Assembly (NCBI RefSeq): GCF_030013905.1
Contig: NZ_CP124862.1
Location: 3,041,051-3,105,050, forward strand
Source of the DNA: Petroclostridium sp. X23
GTDB lineage: Bacteria; Bacillota; Clostridia; SK-Y3
Length of the DNA: 64,000 nt
Direction of reading: 5' to 3'
Part shown: in pieces, positions 45,930 to 55,014 of the stretch
Position numbering within the stretch: position 1 is the stretch's first letter
Layout: the number at the start of each line of letters is the position of its first letter
Made by a program: the position numbers and the translations under genes
Notes under the pieces: model-generated
Databases searched by the model: none
What the model was told of the DNA's origin: nothing
What the model saw: the letters and a program-made list of their open reading frames with translations, nothing else

Positions 45930-45959
45930 ATTATATCATACCTGCTGAAATACTGTCAA
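45930..45959 (-). promoter_or_regulatory. Sigma-A promoter of the peptidase-femX-racemase operon
   Basis: TTGACA (45959-45954), 18-bp spacer, TATAAT (45935-45930) on the minus strand, 37 bp upstream of the ATG. Both hexamers are perfect. Confidence 0.85.
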
Positions 45960-45989
45960 AATGTAATATTACGCAATCTCATAAAAAAA

Positions 45990-46011
45990 CCATTAGTAGT
46001 TTTACTAATGG
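45990..46011 (-). terminator. Hairpin terminator CCATTAGTA/TACTAATGG
   Basis: Perfect 9-bp stem; a T-run follows on the minus strand. No intact minus-strand gene lies just upstream now, because the IS element occupies that space. The same stem occurs at 54992-55013. Confidence 0.65.
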
Positions 46012-46116
46012 CAGTTTGTCCTTTGGATTTGAATTTTCAAGAAATATTTCTATAAAGCTCCAACATTCTAAAAATTTATTGATGAATATTCTTGTTCGGC
46101 GGAGGTTCTTCCGTAT

Positions 46117-46126
46117 ATCTAAGTAT
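46117..46126 (+). repeat. Target-site duplication of the IS4 element, left copy
   Basis: ATCTAAGTAT directly before the left inverted repeat; the identical 10 bases follow the right end at 47624-47633. Confidence 0.92.
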
Positions 46127-47623
46127 CATACGCGTTAAGCTAAGCCATGTTATGGTAAACCAATAATTACATTTGCAAAAAAGAAAAAAACATGAGAACC
46201 TCAAAGTAATAGAGAAATGAAAGGTGAGGTTCCCATGTTTCAAGTTCCCATATCACTAATTATAAGCTTTATTTGCTTTTTAGGAAAGACAAAAATACTG
46301 GAAATTTCTAAGGACACAGGGTTTACGGTGCGCCGCTCTAAGCTGCTGCCAGATACTATAGTAAAAGTATTTACATTCGGCTTATGGGACACCCCTAATC
46401 CATCCTTACGTCAAACTGCTTCTAAATGCGAAAATATTCAACGCGGACTTAGTATAACACGCGAAGGACTTTTTCAACGTTTGGCTACAAGTGCTTTATT
46501 GCTAAAACAAGTATTCCAGTCAGCAGTTGAGTATTCTGCCAAGAGAGCAATAACTGTCCAGAATCTCGATGTGCTCCAAGCTTTTACTGATGTAAAAATA
46601 TGTGATAGCTCTAAAGTTACTCTTCCGGACAAATTAGCAGATGTCTGGAAAGGTCTTGGTGGCAATAATGCAAAAGCTGCTCTAAAAATCCAGACTATAT
46701 ATAGCCTTAAGTCCAGAACTATCACAAATATGGAGTTGACAAAGGCGCCTGGTCCAGATGCCGGCTATAAAGATGAACTTCTAAAACACATTCATCATGG
46801 TGAGCTGTTAATTACTGACTTAGGATATTACAGTAAAGATTTGTTTAGGAAAATAATATCCAAAGGTGCATATTTTCTTAGCCGAATTAAATCAAATACT
46901 GTTTTTCAAATACAAAATTCTGACACTAAATCTTTTAAAGCCTTAGACCTTTTAAGTGTTTTAAAAAACAGCTCCAGTGTTGATATAGATGTATACTTTG
47001 GCACCAAGTATTCTAAATTACTACAATGTCGGCTGATTGGTGTACGTTTACCTGATGAAGTCGCTAATGAACGTAGGCGCAAAGCAAATAAAAAAGCAAA
47101 GTCACAAGGCAAAACACTGAGTGACTATGACTTAGAGTTATTAGGATGGAACCTTCTAATTACTAACGCCCCAGCACATATGCTTACTCCAAAGGCAGCC
47201 TGTGAATTGTACAGAGCTAGATGGCAGATAGAGCTTTTATTTAAGGCTTGCAAAAGCTATCTAAACCTTGGCAAAGTAGGCAACTGTGGTAAAGAGCAAT
47301 TAGAGTGTCTTCTATATGGAAGGTTAATTGCCATTATACTAATTTTCACAGTCTACTCAGCACTGTATGCCCTCATGTACCAACAAAAAAACAGATGCAT
47401 TAGTATGATGTCGTTTATCAAACTAATTGCGACAAAGGTGGAAAAAATATTTTCAAGCCTTTATGCAACCACTGAAGCAATATCGGAACTGCGACTGATT
47501 CTTAAAAGAGCGGCCGAACAAAGCTTACATGATAAACGTAATCGCAAAACCACGGTTGAGCGATTGCAGGAACACTATTTGCTCAATTAAATTGGTAAAA
47601 AATAGCTTAACTTAACGCGTATG
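46127..47623 (+). mobile_element. Complete IS4-family insertion sequence, 1497 bp
   Basis: Ends are imperfect terminal inverted repeats of about 20 bp: CATACGCGTTAAGCTAAGCC (left) and CATACGCGTTAAGTTAAGCT (right, inverted). A 10-bp duplication flanks it. It encodes one intact transposase and nothing else. Identical target duplications and an uninterrupted gene suggest recent, possibly active transposition. Confidence 0.93.
46235..47590 (+). CDS. IS4-family transposase (DDE, YREK motif)
   Basis: 451 aa from ATG 46235, preceded by AGGTGAGG; a slightly earlier ATG lacks a ribosome binding site. The RNase H-like DDE core can be followed: Asp in ICDSSKVT, Asp in ITDLGYYS, and Glu in YRARWQIELLFKACK, which forms the IS4-family YREK signature Y-(2)-R-(3)-E-(6)-K. 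The insertion between the second Asp and Glu is large, as in this family. No frameshift. The ends and duplication around it support function. Confidence 0.93.
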   Translation: MFQVPISLIISFICFLGKTKILEISKDTGFTVRRSKLLPDTIVKVFTFGLWDTPNPSLRQTASKCENIQRGLSITREGLFQRLATSALLLKQVFQSAVEYSAKRAITVQNLDVLQAFTDVKICDSSKVTLPDKLADVWKGLGGNNAKAALKIQTIYSLKSRTITNMELTKAPGPDAGYKDELLKHIHHGELLITDLGYYSKDLFRKIISKGAYFLSRIKSNTVFQIQNSDTKSFKALDLLSVLKNSSSVDIDVYFGTKYSKLLQCRLIGVRLPDEVANERRRKANKKAKSQGKTLSDYDLELLGWNLLITNAPAHMLTPKAACELYRARWQIELLFKACKSYLNLGKVGNCGKEQLECLLYGRLIAIILIFTVYSALYALMYQQKNRCISMMSFIKLIATKVEKIFSSLYATTEAISELRLILKRAAEQSLHDKRNRKTTVERLQEHYLLN

Positions 47624-47633
47624 ATCTAAGTAT
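47624..47633 (+). repeat. Target-site duplication of the IS4 element, right copy
   Basis: ATCTAAGTAT, identical to 46117-46126. Confidence 0.92.
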
Positions 47634-47772
47634 ATAGAATTGAAAGCCAGAAGTTAACACAATATTCCGGCTCTCAATAATGGAAGTCCAACCCTTGTCT
47701 CTATACCCTTGTTAGGGAAACTTGCAAAAAGATAGTGACTTAAGCGCTGATAGTTCTAAGTTACCCCTATAA

Positions 47773-48627
47773 TTATTCATTGGCCTCAAGCATTTCTTTA
47801 TATCCGGTCATTACTTTACGGATAAACAATAACCATTCTTTGGGATCAATAAAAGGATTTGGGTCAGAAAGGTTTTTAAGCATTTTAGAATATTTCCCCA
47901 CCGTATCATTCTGAAATGTGTGATTGCCCAGCATGATATCGACTTTCATATTAATCAATTTCTGAAGGGAGTCTTCAAACAATGCACGCATTTCAAACAT
48001 TACCGACTCATTTAATCCTGCCCTCCGGAAATGCTCTCTACACAAAGTGTTTAGGCCGCTGCCACCAAACATGCCAACTGTATATTTTTTTCCGTTCTCT
48101 GTAACATCAAAGAAGAAGGAGCAGACGCCTTTGGAATGTCCAGGTGTAGACATAATATGAATAGAAGTATTTCCAAGTGTAATAACATCTCCATCATTCA
48201 TTGCATAATCTGGCTGAAATAGTTCTGCGTATGCATAAAAACTGTCGCAAAATAATGCAAGTTCAGGATTTGTAGCAAACATTTTTATGTCTTCCGCCCC
48301 CAGGAATGTTTTTGCACCGCTGAGTTTCACCAGTGGGATAGTTCCGCCGAAATGATCAAAATGTCCATGAGAATGTAAAATATATTTTATATCCTTTGGA
48401 TCAAACCCTGCTTCCCAGATTGATTGAAACAATAAGTAAACTGTTTGGGGATATGCTGTATCAATTAAAATCAATCCATCGCCTGTATCAATCAGATATG
48501 CTCCTACATCTGCATTCCCGACAAAGTACAAATTACTAATGATTTTAAATGGCTTTACATAGTAGTTATAGGGATGTTTATAGAAATTATCCATTTTATT
48601 TAAATCTAATAAATAGCTTTTACGCAT
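47773..48627 (-). CDS. Metallo-beta-lactamase-fold hydrolase
   Basis: 284 aa. The metal motif HSHGHFDHFGG (85-95) is the HxHxDH signature; further ligands are in STPGHSKG (His) and LGNHTF (His), as in class B3-like and related hydrolases. There is no signal peptide, so it is probably cytoplasmic. It is 45 bp downstream of the TRAP large permease on the same strand, so it may act on the imported compound (lactone, ester or sulfur compound). The pattern of three His ligands in GNH resembles class B3 enzymes, but antibiotic hydrolysis is not implied. Confidence 0.85.
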   Translation of the reverse strand: MRKSYLLDLNKMDNFYKHPYNYYVKPFKIISNLYFVGNADVGAYLIDTGDGLILIDTAYPQTVYLLFQSIWEAGFDPKDIKYILHSHGHFDHFGGTIPLVKLSGAKTFLGAEDIKMFATNPELALFCDSFYAYAELFQPDYAMNDGDVITLGNTSIHIMSTPGHSKGVCSFFFDVTENGKKYTVGMFGGSGLNTLCREHFRRAGLNESVMFEMRALFEDSLQKLINMKVDIMLGNHTFQNDTVGKYSKMLKNLSDPNPFIDPKEWLLFIRKVMTGYKEMLEANE

Positions 48628-48672
48628 TATAACGCTTCCTTTCTATTTCTCAGCATAAATCGATCTACAATG

Positions 48673-49950
48673 CTATTTTCCCATGATGAGATTTGGTAAA
48701 AAAGTAGTAATCTGCGGAAATAGCATACAAACTAAAATGGAAATCAACAGTGCTACTAAAAACGGGACGGATGCCTTAATCACTTTTGCTACAGACGCAT
48801 TGCTGATACTGCAAGCAATATAAAGTAAATTGCCTACCGGAGGAGTTACACCGCCTGTAGTAGTCATCATGCACATAACAATGCCAAATTGAATTGGGTC
48901 AATGCCGTATTGTTTAATAACTGGAATAAATAATGGGGTAACTAATGGAATAATTGCCGCATCTATCATAAAGCATCCAAGAACAAACAACAATATTAGA
49001 ATCAAAAAGAAAATCATAAGTGGATTATCAGATATACCCAGTAGCGTAGCAGTAATCATTTGCGGCATCTGAATACTTGTTAAGATCCATCCAAGTAACA
49101 TTGCAGCCCCGATAATAAACATAACAGTTGAAGTTGTAACGGCAGCTTTTAAGAAAATATGAGGAATATCTCTAATTTGAATTTGTTTATAAAGAAAGCC
49201 GATTATTAAGCCATAGACAACTCCAATAACACCGGCTTCCGTTGCCGTAAACACACCTGAAAGAATTCCACCAATAATAATAATAGGCATCAGTAGTGCA
49301 GCGATAGAATCTTTAAATGCCACCCATGCTTCGATTCTAGAAACCTTCGGTTTAGCCATATAATGGTGCTTTTTAGAATATAAGTATGCAACAAACATAA
49401 GGCTGAGACCCATTATTATTCCAGGGAAGAAACCGCCAAGAAACAGCTTTCCTATAGAATAGCCTGTAATGGATCCATACATTACCATTGCAATACTGGG
49501 GGGAATAATGGGACCAATGACTGCGCTGCAGGCAGTAACAGCCGCGCCGAAATCAGCATCATAACCCTCTTTCTCCATTGCCGGTACCATCATACCGCCA
49601 ACGGAGGCTGCTGCTGCTGCTGATGAACCGGACATTCCCGCAAATATCATACTTGCCAATATAGTAATATGGGCTAATCCTCCTGTGATATGGCCTACAA
49701 GCGCAGAAGCGAGATGGACAATTTTTTTTGTAATACCACCACTATTCATTAATTCACCTGCTAGAATAAAAAGTGGAATTGCCATCAATGGAAAAGAATC
49801 TACCGCAACAAACATTCGTTGTGGCAATAAGATAGAAGGTAAATTATCACTTGTAATGATAAACAATGAACTTGCTATAGCCGTTGCAAAACCTATCGGC
49901 ATACCAAGCAGCATTAGTCCTAGAAATGTGATCAGCATTATAATAATCAT
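48673..49950 (-). CDS. dctM: TRAP transporter large permease, DctM subunit
   Basis: 425 aa, about twelve membrane segments. Family hallmarks: GMPIGFATAI near the start, FAGMSGSSAAAAASVGGMM, PPSIAMVMYG and TPPVGNLLY. It forms the translocation channel that uses Na+ or H+ gradients. AGGAGG lies upstream of the ATG. Part of the dctP-dctQ-dctM-hydrolase series. Confidence 0.95.
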   Translation of the reverse strand: MIIIMLITFLGLMLLGMPIGFATAIASSLFIITSDNLPSILLPQRMFVAVDSFPLMAIPLFILAGELMNSGGITKKIVHLASALVGHITGGLAHITILASMIFAGMSGSSAAAAASVGGMMVPAMEKEGYDADFGAAVTACSAVIGPIIPPSIAMVMYGSITGYSIGKLFLGGFFPGIIMGLSLMFVAYLYSKKHHYMAKPKVSRIEAWVAFKDSIAALLMPIIIIGGILSGVFTATEAGVIGVVYGLIIGFLYKQIQIRDIPHIFLKAAVTTSTVMFIIGAAMLLGWILTSIQMPQMITATLLGISDNPLMIFFLILILLFVLGCFMIDAAIIPLVTPLFIPVIKQYGIDPIQFGIVMCMMTTTGGVTPPVGNLLYIACSISNASVAKVIKASVPFLVALLISILVCMLFPQITTFLPNLIMGK

Positions 49951-49965
49951 TATATCTTCCCCCTC

Positions 49966-50457
49966 CTAAATAACGTTGCTATCTTTGCGGGATTTTTCAT
50001 GCCAGTCTGAAATTATAATTCTAATAGAGTTGATCGCCATGAATACTGCGGAGATCGGAATTACATAATAGAGGATACCAATTGGTATTCCCAATGCGGC
50101 ACTACGCTGGAACATATTTTTCATTGCAAGAATCCAGCCGGCCTTTATAAGGTAGATCGAGAAAATAAATATGAGGGAATACATTATCAGTGAATGATAT
50201 TTTTTATACTTCTTTGGAAGCAAACTAGTAACTAGATCAATAGTAACATGCCGTTTTTCAATAACACATAGTGCAGAGCCTAAGAAAGTAGTAAAAACAA
50301 AAAGATATCGGCAAGCTTCCTCGGACCATGAGAGAGAATTATTGAAAACGTAGCGGAATACAACCTGCAGAAAACAAATACTTGTAAATCCAAAAATACA
50401 AAGAAAGACAGCGATACGATTTATATTATCCATTGAATGTAATAGCTTTTTAACCAT
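49966..50457 (-). CDS. dctQ: TRAP transporter small permease, DctQ subunit
   Basis: 163 aa, four membrane helices, with NNSLSWSEEACRYLFVFTTFLGSA, the loop typical of DctQ. It pairs with DctM; only 15 bp separate them. AAAGGAAG precedes the ATG. Confidence 0.9.
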   Translation of the reverse strand: MVKKLLHSMDNINRIAVFLCIFGFTSICFLQVVFRYVFNNSLSWSEEACRYLFVFTTFLGSALCVIEKRHVTIDLVTSLLPKKYKKYHSLIMYSLIFIFSIYLIKAGWILAMKNMFQRSAALGIPIGILYYVIPISAVFMAINSIRIIISDWHEKSRKDSNVI

Positions 50458-50592
50458 CTTTTTCTTCCTTTCTGTGAAATTCTATTGTCTATTAACAAAT
50501 GCCCAACGGAGATATTTTTCTTAGCAAATTTTATTTCACTGCTGATGCTGAGCATTTGTTAATCAGTTGATGAAACTTATCTATGTTAGTTT

Positions 50593-51693
50593 TTATTCAG
50601 GAATAGCAGCTATTTCATTATATAATTCTTCAGAATTATCAAATAGTGATGCAAGTTTTTCTTTAGTAATGGCATTAAATTTTTCAGCGAACTTCGTCTT
50701 TTCACTGGCGGATAATTCAATTACTTCTATGCCGGCTGCCACAATCTCTTCATGCGCTTTTTTCTGACTTTCTTCGAATTTAGCAAATGCGTCTACATTA
50801 CCTTCTTTTACGCAATCCATAAAGATCTTTTGGTTTTCAGGACTCATTTTTTGAAAGGCTTGTTCACTAATCATTAAGAACAAGGTAGAATAAACATGTT
50901 GTGTAAGAGTTTCATATTTAATAATATCTGTTAATTTACTAGTAGTAATCATCTCTACATTATTTTCCACACCTTCAATAACACCCGTTTGCAAACCTGT
51001 ATAGACATCGCTCCAAACCATGGGGGTAGGGTTTGCTCCAATAGCCTTGAACATTTGTACATAAATGGGAACCTCCGGAACTCTCAGTTTTATTCCGGAA
51101 AAATCTTCAAAGGTACGTATGGGTTTTTTGCTAGTCCATGAGTTACGTATACCTTCATCATATAAGCCAATAACTCGAATACCGTGCGAATTACGATATT
51201 CATCTAATATTTTCTGGCAAGTGTCCGATTCGTAAAAAGAATGGATTTGTTTGCTGCTTTTAAATAGATATGGAACGCCGAATAACGCCATTTTAGGTTC
51301 AAATCCTTCGAGTGCACCTGTTGCCATTAAGCACATTTCAACAGTACCCATTGAGAGTCCTTCAAGATAGTCACGTTGGTCACCGAGTTGACTGGACGGG
51401 AAAATCTGTACTTCGACTTCACCGTGTGTTTTTGATTTAACATTATCCGCCATGCGCTTAAGGGATTTAATTGCTCCCATTTCAGGACTTTGTGTTGAGG
51501 CTAATTTTAATACGATCTTTTTTTGGGTAACAGAAGTATTAGAAGATGATTTTTCTGTAGAGGCAGAAGCATTTGTTTTAGTTTCTTCGCTTGAAGAACC
51601 AGGTGCTTCTGAAGCTCCGCACCCGCTCAGCAACAAGGTTGTTGCCAATATGCCGCAAAATATAATGTTTGAAATTTTTCTAAAGGTTTTCAT
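50593..51693 (-). CDS. dctP: TRAP transporter substrate-binding lipoprotein, DctP subunit
   Basis: 366 aa. Lipoprotein signal with lipobox LLSGC (C25), a Ser/Thr-rich linker, then the DctP domain with LKLASTQSPEMGA, VPEVPIYVQMFKAIGANPTPM and WSDVYTGLQTGVIEGVEN. In this domain the conserved Arg of the family (KLRVPE) contacts a carboxylate, so the ligand is probably a small organic acid. AAGGAGG precedes the ATG. The 135-bp gap to dctQ is moderate; the genes are likely cotranscribed. Confidence 0.94.
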   Translation of the reverse strand: MKTFRKISNIIFCGILATTLLLSGCGASEAPGSSSEETKTNASASTEKSSSNTSVTQKKIVLKLASTQSPEMGAIKSLKRMADNVKSKTHGEVEVQIFPSSQLGDQRDYLEGLSMGTVEMCLMATGALEGFEPKMALFGVPYLFKSSKQIHSFYESDTCQKILDEYRNSHGIRVIGLYDEGIRNSWTSKKPIRTFEDFSGIKLRVPEVPIYVQMFKAIGANPTPMVWSDVYTGLQTGVIEGVENNVEMITTSKLTDIIKYETLTQHVYSTLFLMISEQAFQKMSPENQKIFMDCVKEGNVDAFAKFEESQKKAHEEIVAAGIEVIELSASEKTKFAEKFNAITKEKLASLFDNSEELYNEIAAIPE

Positions 51694-52215
51694 AATCTTC
51701 CTCCTTATAATTATAGGTTTGTTGGTATATTATAGATAGAAAATAACAGCAGAAATTCAAATTTTCTGTCTATGTTAATACTAACTATGTTTTGGTCATA
51801 AAATCACTCCTTTCCCCGGAATGTATAAGGTTTATAGGTAAAACTACAAATTAGTTACGGTAACATTGTATATACGGTAATAACGCCATGTAAATATTCA
51901 TTTTTTTAAAATGTAAACAATTATTAAAAAAGAACAAAAAAAGAATATGAAAAGAAAGAATAATAAGATTTGTTAACTCTAACGTTTTAACTCATAGAAT
52001 AGATATTACTATGCACTATGTTTTAAAATAGAGAATAGAAGCATAATACGATTCATCTGAATGAAAAATACGGTCATCTCAAGCGAAGGTGGCATGCGGC
52101 AGAGGAAATATAGAGAAATGGATATTTTAAAATCAATTGAACTGTGTATCGAAATGAGTATATGGCAGGAGGAAGGCAATAAATCTATACCCTCTTGCTC
52201 CTGCGAATCCGCACT
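51694..52215. other. Intergenic region between AraC-type gene and dctP
   Basis: 522 bp, very AT-rich, without a convincing gene. It should contain the dctP promoter and the operator for the AraC-type regulator, but I could not identify a repeat that I trust. A TATAAT-like hexamer lies near 51728-51735 on the minus strand. Confidence 0.4.
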
Positions 52216-54558
52216 TTATTTTCTTTCCAACATTTTTTTCTTGTACTGTCCCGGCGGCATTCGCTCATATCTTTTGAACACCCTAATAAAATTTTGTATT
52301 GTACTGAATCCGGTTTTGTATCCGATATCTTTAACCGTTAGGCCTGTAGACTTCAAGAGCTGCTTTGCTTTGTCAACACGGATAGCATTGAGATAATCTA
52401 TAAAATTCTGATTCTGTGTATCTTTAAATATTTTACTGAGGTAGGACGGACTAATATTAATTTGTTCCGATACCGTATTGAGAGATAAAGTTCTATCAAA
52501 ATAATTGTTTTCAATATATTCCTTTACTCGGACAACATACTTATGTTGACGTTTTTTATTATACACATTCACAATTTGTATTGCCTGTTCGCATAAAAGA
52601 CGAGTATAGTGTTCCATTTGAGCAATTGTTACAAATGAGTTTAAATCACGGTCAATATTTCTTTTTTGATTGAATTCTTCAGAGTCAAAATCCACCTTGT
52701 ATTCAATAAGAACTTCAAAAATCGCGTCGACAAAAATTTCGAATTTTTGTCGAGCCTTTGCAAGATCAGTAATGTTGGTAGAAATATGTTGAAGAATCCC
52801 GGTTGCTAGGTTTAGTGTTTTATCATCATTTTCTTCTTTGAGAGCTACAATAAATTGTCTTGTTTTTTCTTTTAAATACTGATCGTCAAAATCAAAAGCA
52901 TCTTGTTTTACTGTGTTTTCAAGTGCATCATATTTCTTTGCATCGCTAAGATATACTTGGTAGCTGAGAGTGTTCCGAGCTTCATGGTAAGAAAATCGAA
53001 TATCCGCTATACCATTGTAAACTCCTCCACGTCCGATAATAATATTAAAGGGCAAGTCTTGTACGCGTTCTATGATTTGGTTGGAAAGAGAAATCACATG
53101 GTGTTTAATCTCAATTGCCGACAATGATGTAGAGAAAGAGAGAATAAGGACTATGTTGGTATTATCTTTTTGGAGACAGTAGTGTGCTACATCAGAACGC
53201 TTAAGCTCGTTTACAATATTATCGATACTGATGCGATAAAGATTTGTCTGAACATAAGTCATTTCTTTGTGATCCTTAGGAAATACCTGAGCGGCAAGTA
53301 CAACATAATTATTTTGCACATAAAATGGATTGCCGATACTATTGAGAGTATCCTCAATATTCCTCAAAGAAGTTTCCTTATTAAATAATAAATTGCTAAG
53401 CAGCTTTTCAAGAACTATAGGAGCTACCCCTTCCATTAGCTGTGTAAGATGTTTACTTTTATCTACAGCATCGGCATAAGCCAATCCTAAAAAATCAAAC
53501 TCATTCTTTGTTTTTTGTAGAACCACTTTATTCTCACTTCTAATTTGCATAACTGTGAGCATTAGCTTTTTAATTGGGTTATAAATGCTGCGTGTAATAT
53601 ATAAGGAGAAAAATAAGCTGATAGCCAGGAAAATAATCAGTAGCGGAACTATTGCCGTGAGCGCTCCCTTTGATGTGAGCTTTATACTGCTCGCAGCGAC
53701 GGGATAAATATATCTCCATTTATTGAATCTAGAGCGAAAATAAAAGTAGATATTCTTCCCTGGTTTAGTTTGGTCTATAAAGTATCCATATTGCTTATCT
53801 TGAGTATATTCATTAATTTTTCGTGAAAAATCGATATTAGAATAATCAAGCTGATTAATAAAGACAGGGTGATTGTATTCATCATATATATATATTTCTT
53901 TACTCAAATTATTTTCTGCCCCTTGAACAAGCTCATAAAGTGCAAGGGTATCGATCTCAAATATTAATGTAGCATTTCTATTCTCATAGGAAAGTGGAAA
54001 ATCCCGAAACATGAAGATTCTTCCATTCACTACTCTCATTGAAGTTGAGGATTGGTTAACAAGAAGTTCTGTGCAATTTTGAGGATTCTGGTTATATTCC
54101 TCAATAATATCTTTTTTATTAAAATTATCTAGTTCAGTAACAGTACCATCAGATGAAAATATAGTATTATCGTAGTTGACATAAAGAAAAATACATTTTA
54201 TAAGACTGCTGTTCTTTGCTGTTTCATAAAGATGCTTAATTACTTCAAAATTCCGTTCCGGTCTATCTAACCCTGGGACGACGACAGCACTTATGACATA
54301 TTCATTTCTAGCAGACAGATTAATTGCTTGAGTGATGTAGCTAAAAGCAAGATCCATTGCGCTTTCTGTTTTGGAAAGCATATTAATATTAGAAGTATAT
54401 GTCTTTTTTTTTAGATTATCTGACATTAGATTTATTGAAAAATAGTAGAAACAGCCTGCAAGGATTAAAGAAAGGATAATAAGCATACAAAAAGTTCTAA
54501 GGAAAACACTTTTATTTTTATAAATACTGATAAATTCTAAAGAGATATACTGTTTCAT
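52216..54558 (-). CDS. Membrane-bound AraC-family transcriptional regulator
   Basis: 780 aa. One N-terminal membrane helix (about 20-42), a large extracellular sensor region (about 43-300), a second helix (about 305-325), a long cytoplasmic linker and a C-terminal AraC/XylS DNA-binding domain with two helix-turn-helices (RTLSLNTVSEQINISPSYLS and the ending GYKTGFSTIQNFIRVFKRY). This layout, like that of YesN-type and other one-component membrane regulators, suggests it senses an external ligand and controls the TRAP genes next to it. AAGGAGAC precedes the ATG. It lies upstream of dctP on the same strand. Confidence 0.88.
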   Translation of the reverse strand: MKQYISLEFISIYKNKSVFLRTFCMLIILSLILAGCFYYFSINLMSDNLKKKTYTSNINMLSKTESAMDLAFSYITQAINLSARNEYVISAVVVPGLDRPERNFEVIKHLYETAKNSSLIKCIFLYVNYDNTIFSSDGTVTELDNFNKKDIIEEYNQNPQNCTELLVNQSSTSMRVVNGRIFMFRDFPLSYENRNATLIFEIDTLALYELVQGAENNLSKEIYIYDEYNHPVFINQLDYSNIDFSRKINEYTQDKQYGYFIDQTKPGKNIYFYFRSRFNKWRYIYPVAASSIKLTSKGALTAIVPLLIIFLAISLFFSLYITRSIYNPIKKLMLTVMQIRSENKVVLQKTKNEFDFLGLAYADAVDKSKHLTQLMEGVAPIVLEKLLSNLLFNKETSLRNIEDTLNSIGNPFYVQNNYVVLAAQVFPKDHKEMTYVQTNLYRISIDNIVNELKRSDVAHYCLQKDNTNIVLILSFSTSLSAIEIKHHVISLSNQIIERVQDLPFNIIIGRGGVYNGIADIRFSYHEARNTLSYQVYLSDAKKYDALENTVKQDAFDFDDQYLKEKTRQFIVALKEENDDKTLNLATGILQHISTNITDLAKARQKFEIFVDAIFEVLIEYKVDFDSEEFNQKRNIDRDLNSFVTIAQMEHYTRLLCEQAIQIVNVYNKKRQHKYVVRVKEYIENNYFDRTLSLNTVSEQINISPSYLSKIFKDTQNQNFIDYLNAIRVDKAKQLLKSTGLTVKDIGYKTGFSTIQNFIRVFKRYERMPPGQYKKKMLERK

Positions 54559-54774
54559 GATGTCTCCTTTTATATGTAAAACACAGAATAATTTAAAGTT
54601 ATTGTAACATATCTCTTTTTTGATTTCAATTGCTTATCATTATTGGGACACATTAAAAATATGGGCCTATCTCATAGAATTAAATGCTGAAATGGCATTT
54701 TAAAAAATCCTAGTGAAAGGATATTGGAAAGGGATGGGTTCATGATTTTATCGCGTAGAGATTATCTCTAACCC

Positions 54775-54880
54775 TTGAAAACCAATCATATTTTGTATAA
54801 AATCATAATTGGTTTTCAATCCGATCACCGCCTTTATTCTGTTTTGGTTGCATATTTCAGAATAAACGGTGTATCGGATT
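54775..54880. repeat. Compound palindromic element with two abutting stems
   Basis: Stem 1: TTGAAAACCAAT (54775-54786) and ATTGGTTTTCAA (54808-54819), with an AT inner stem. Stem 2: AATCCGAT-ACCG-TTTATTCTG (54818-54841) and CAGAATAA-GGTG-ATCGGATT (54858-54880), followed by TTTT on the plus strand. It could be a structured RNA with a terminator or the relic of a mobile unit. Confidence 0.5.
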
Positions 54881-54991
54881 TTTTGTACTCTTTTTACCAG
54901 TTGTTTGGTAATGTAATTTATGGAACTTTTATTGTTCCACAAAATTTAGTGCTGAACCTAAAAAAATATACATTCCGAAGCAACAAAAAAA

Positions 54992-55013
54992 CCATTAGTA
55001 TTTTTACTAATGG
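54992..55013 (-). terminator. Terminator CCATTAGTA/TACTAATGG, next to the 165-aa gene
   Basis: Same 9-bp stem as 45990-46011 with T-run on the minus strand; it directly follows the stop of the gene at 55015. Confidence 0.8.
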
Positions 55014-55014
55014 C

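Larger units (their letters stand above)
54559..55014. other. Intergenic region with stacked inverted repeats
   Basis: 456 bp. Holds two abutting inverted repeats (54775-54819 and 54818-54880) and a terminator at 54992-55013. A 64-codon minus-strand frame across the repeats has weak coding appearance and is rejected. Confidence 0.5.

Noticed and set aside
47773..48627. Beta-lactam resistance gene
   Set aside because: The fold is shared by many hydrolases; the TRAP context and lack of a signal peptide argue against antibiotic hydrolysis.
54748..54942. 64-codon minus-strand frame between araC and the 165-aa gene
   Set aside because: It covers the stacked inverted repeats. A weak TTG start with GGCGGTGA exists, and the piece KTNYDFIQNMIGFQG vaguely recalls a transposase N-terminus, but the support is too weak.
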